Of a stretch of DNA of 43,779 nt, positions 43,619-43,779 are shown in pieces. A program made the position numbers and the translations under genes. The stretch spans positions 1-43,779 of the forward strand of contig PMZJ01000016.1 in assembly GCA_003170415.1 (NCBI GenBank), read 5' to 3'. Position 1 is the stretch's first letter. Every line of letters begins with the position of its first letter. The notes under the pieces are model-generated. The model was given only the letters and a program-made list of their open reading frames with translations, ran no database searches and was not told the DNA's origin. The stretch is from Phycisphaerales bacterium (GTDB lineage Bacteria > Planctomycetota > Phycisphaerae > Sedimentisphaerales > Anaerobacaceae).

Positions 43619-43779
43619 CCTTCCGAGAAAACTTCACGGCAAATAAAATACAAACACAAAAAATCAGAATACCTACGATTTAAACAATCTTCAAGCATTT
43701 TCCTCCATGATTATGCAGGCAAATCAGCGTCTAATTTTTTTTTCATTGTTTTTTTCTGCGTGTTAAAATCTTCGCTTTC
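43619..43779. other. Right edge, no gene seen
   Basis: AT-rich sequence upstream of the restriction-modification gene, with T-runs near 43,736-43,753. Its promoter should lie here or beyond the window; no clear hexamer pair was found. Confidence 0.4.

Overview
The window looks like a chromosomal contig from a planctomycete, most likely an uncultured member of the Phycisphaerae. The main reasons are a secreted protein ending in a PEP-CTERM anchor of the form typical of that group, several small conserved proteins of planctomycete type, an AP2/HNH protein, a degenerate type II pseudopilin with the usual planctomycete C-terminal half, and candidate sigma-28-like promoters. Kdo synthesis (kdsA) points to a Gram-negative-type envelope. 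The taxonomic call is inference from family resemblance, not from a marker-gene tree.

Layout. 1-10,200: a left accessory block. Degenerate direct repeats and a small conserved gene are followed by a giant cyclic beta-1,2-glucan synthase of about 2,920 residues (minus strand). A transposase remnant and a tRNA-Pro(CGG) lie on its upstream side. 10,259-13,785 (minus): DUF486 membrane protein, a conserved membrane-anchored protein and primosomal helicase PriA, with short palindromic repeats between and inside the genes. 13,997-20,022 (plus): ABC exporter pair, FmdB-type zinc ribbon, leucyl-tRNA synthetase, CYTH protein and a diacylglycerol-kinase-like lipid kinase, closed by a strong bidirectional terminator shared with the convergent PEP-CTERM gene. 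20,933-24,352: kdsA and a radical SAM gene, a small protein behind two sigma-28-like promoters, and a XerC/D recombinase. 24,375-28,093 (minus): nucleotide-sugar 4,6-dehydratase, polytopic membrane protein and YacG. 28,219-30,984: argH-thiL-tsaE. 30,985-34,285: a structured intergenic element, a pseudopilin-like gene with a broken processing signature, a stand-alone receiver protein and a GAF/HD-GYP protein. 34,373-39,145: rpsO-pnp followed by a soluble histidine kinase and an NtrC-type sigma-54 activator. 39,180-43,779 (minus): BamE-like membrane protein, AP2/HNH endonuclease, a repeat-bearing intergenic stretch, and a single-chain restriction-modification protein fusing an Eco57I-like adenine methylase to a BsuBI/PstI-type endonuclease.

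How the genes work together. Most of the window is housekeeping: translation (leuS, rpsO, tRNA-Pro, tsaE), replication restart (priA), RNA turnover (pnp), arginine and thiamine synthesis, and envelope polysaccharide or lipid functions (kdsA, dehydratase, lipid kinase, glucan synthase). The signalling genes (receiver, HD-GYP, kinase plus sigma-54 activator) suggest c-di-GMP and two-component control of surface functions.

The best candidates for undescribed biology are the roughly 130-base folded element at 31,130-31,260, the pseudopilin with arginine in place of the conserved Glu5, and the methylase-PstI fusion. The palindromic elements lying in frame inside priA and thiL are also worth a look. 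Base composition and codon use were judged by eye only.
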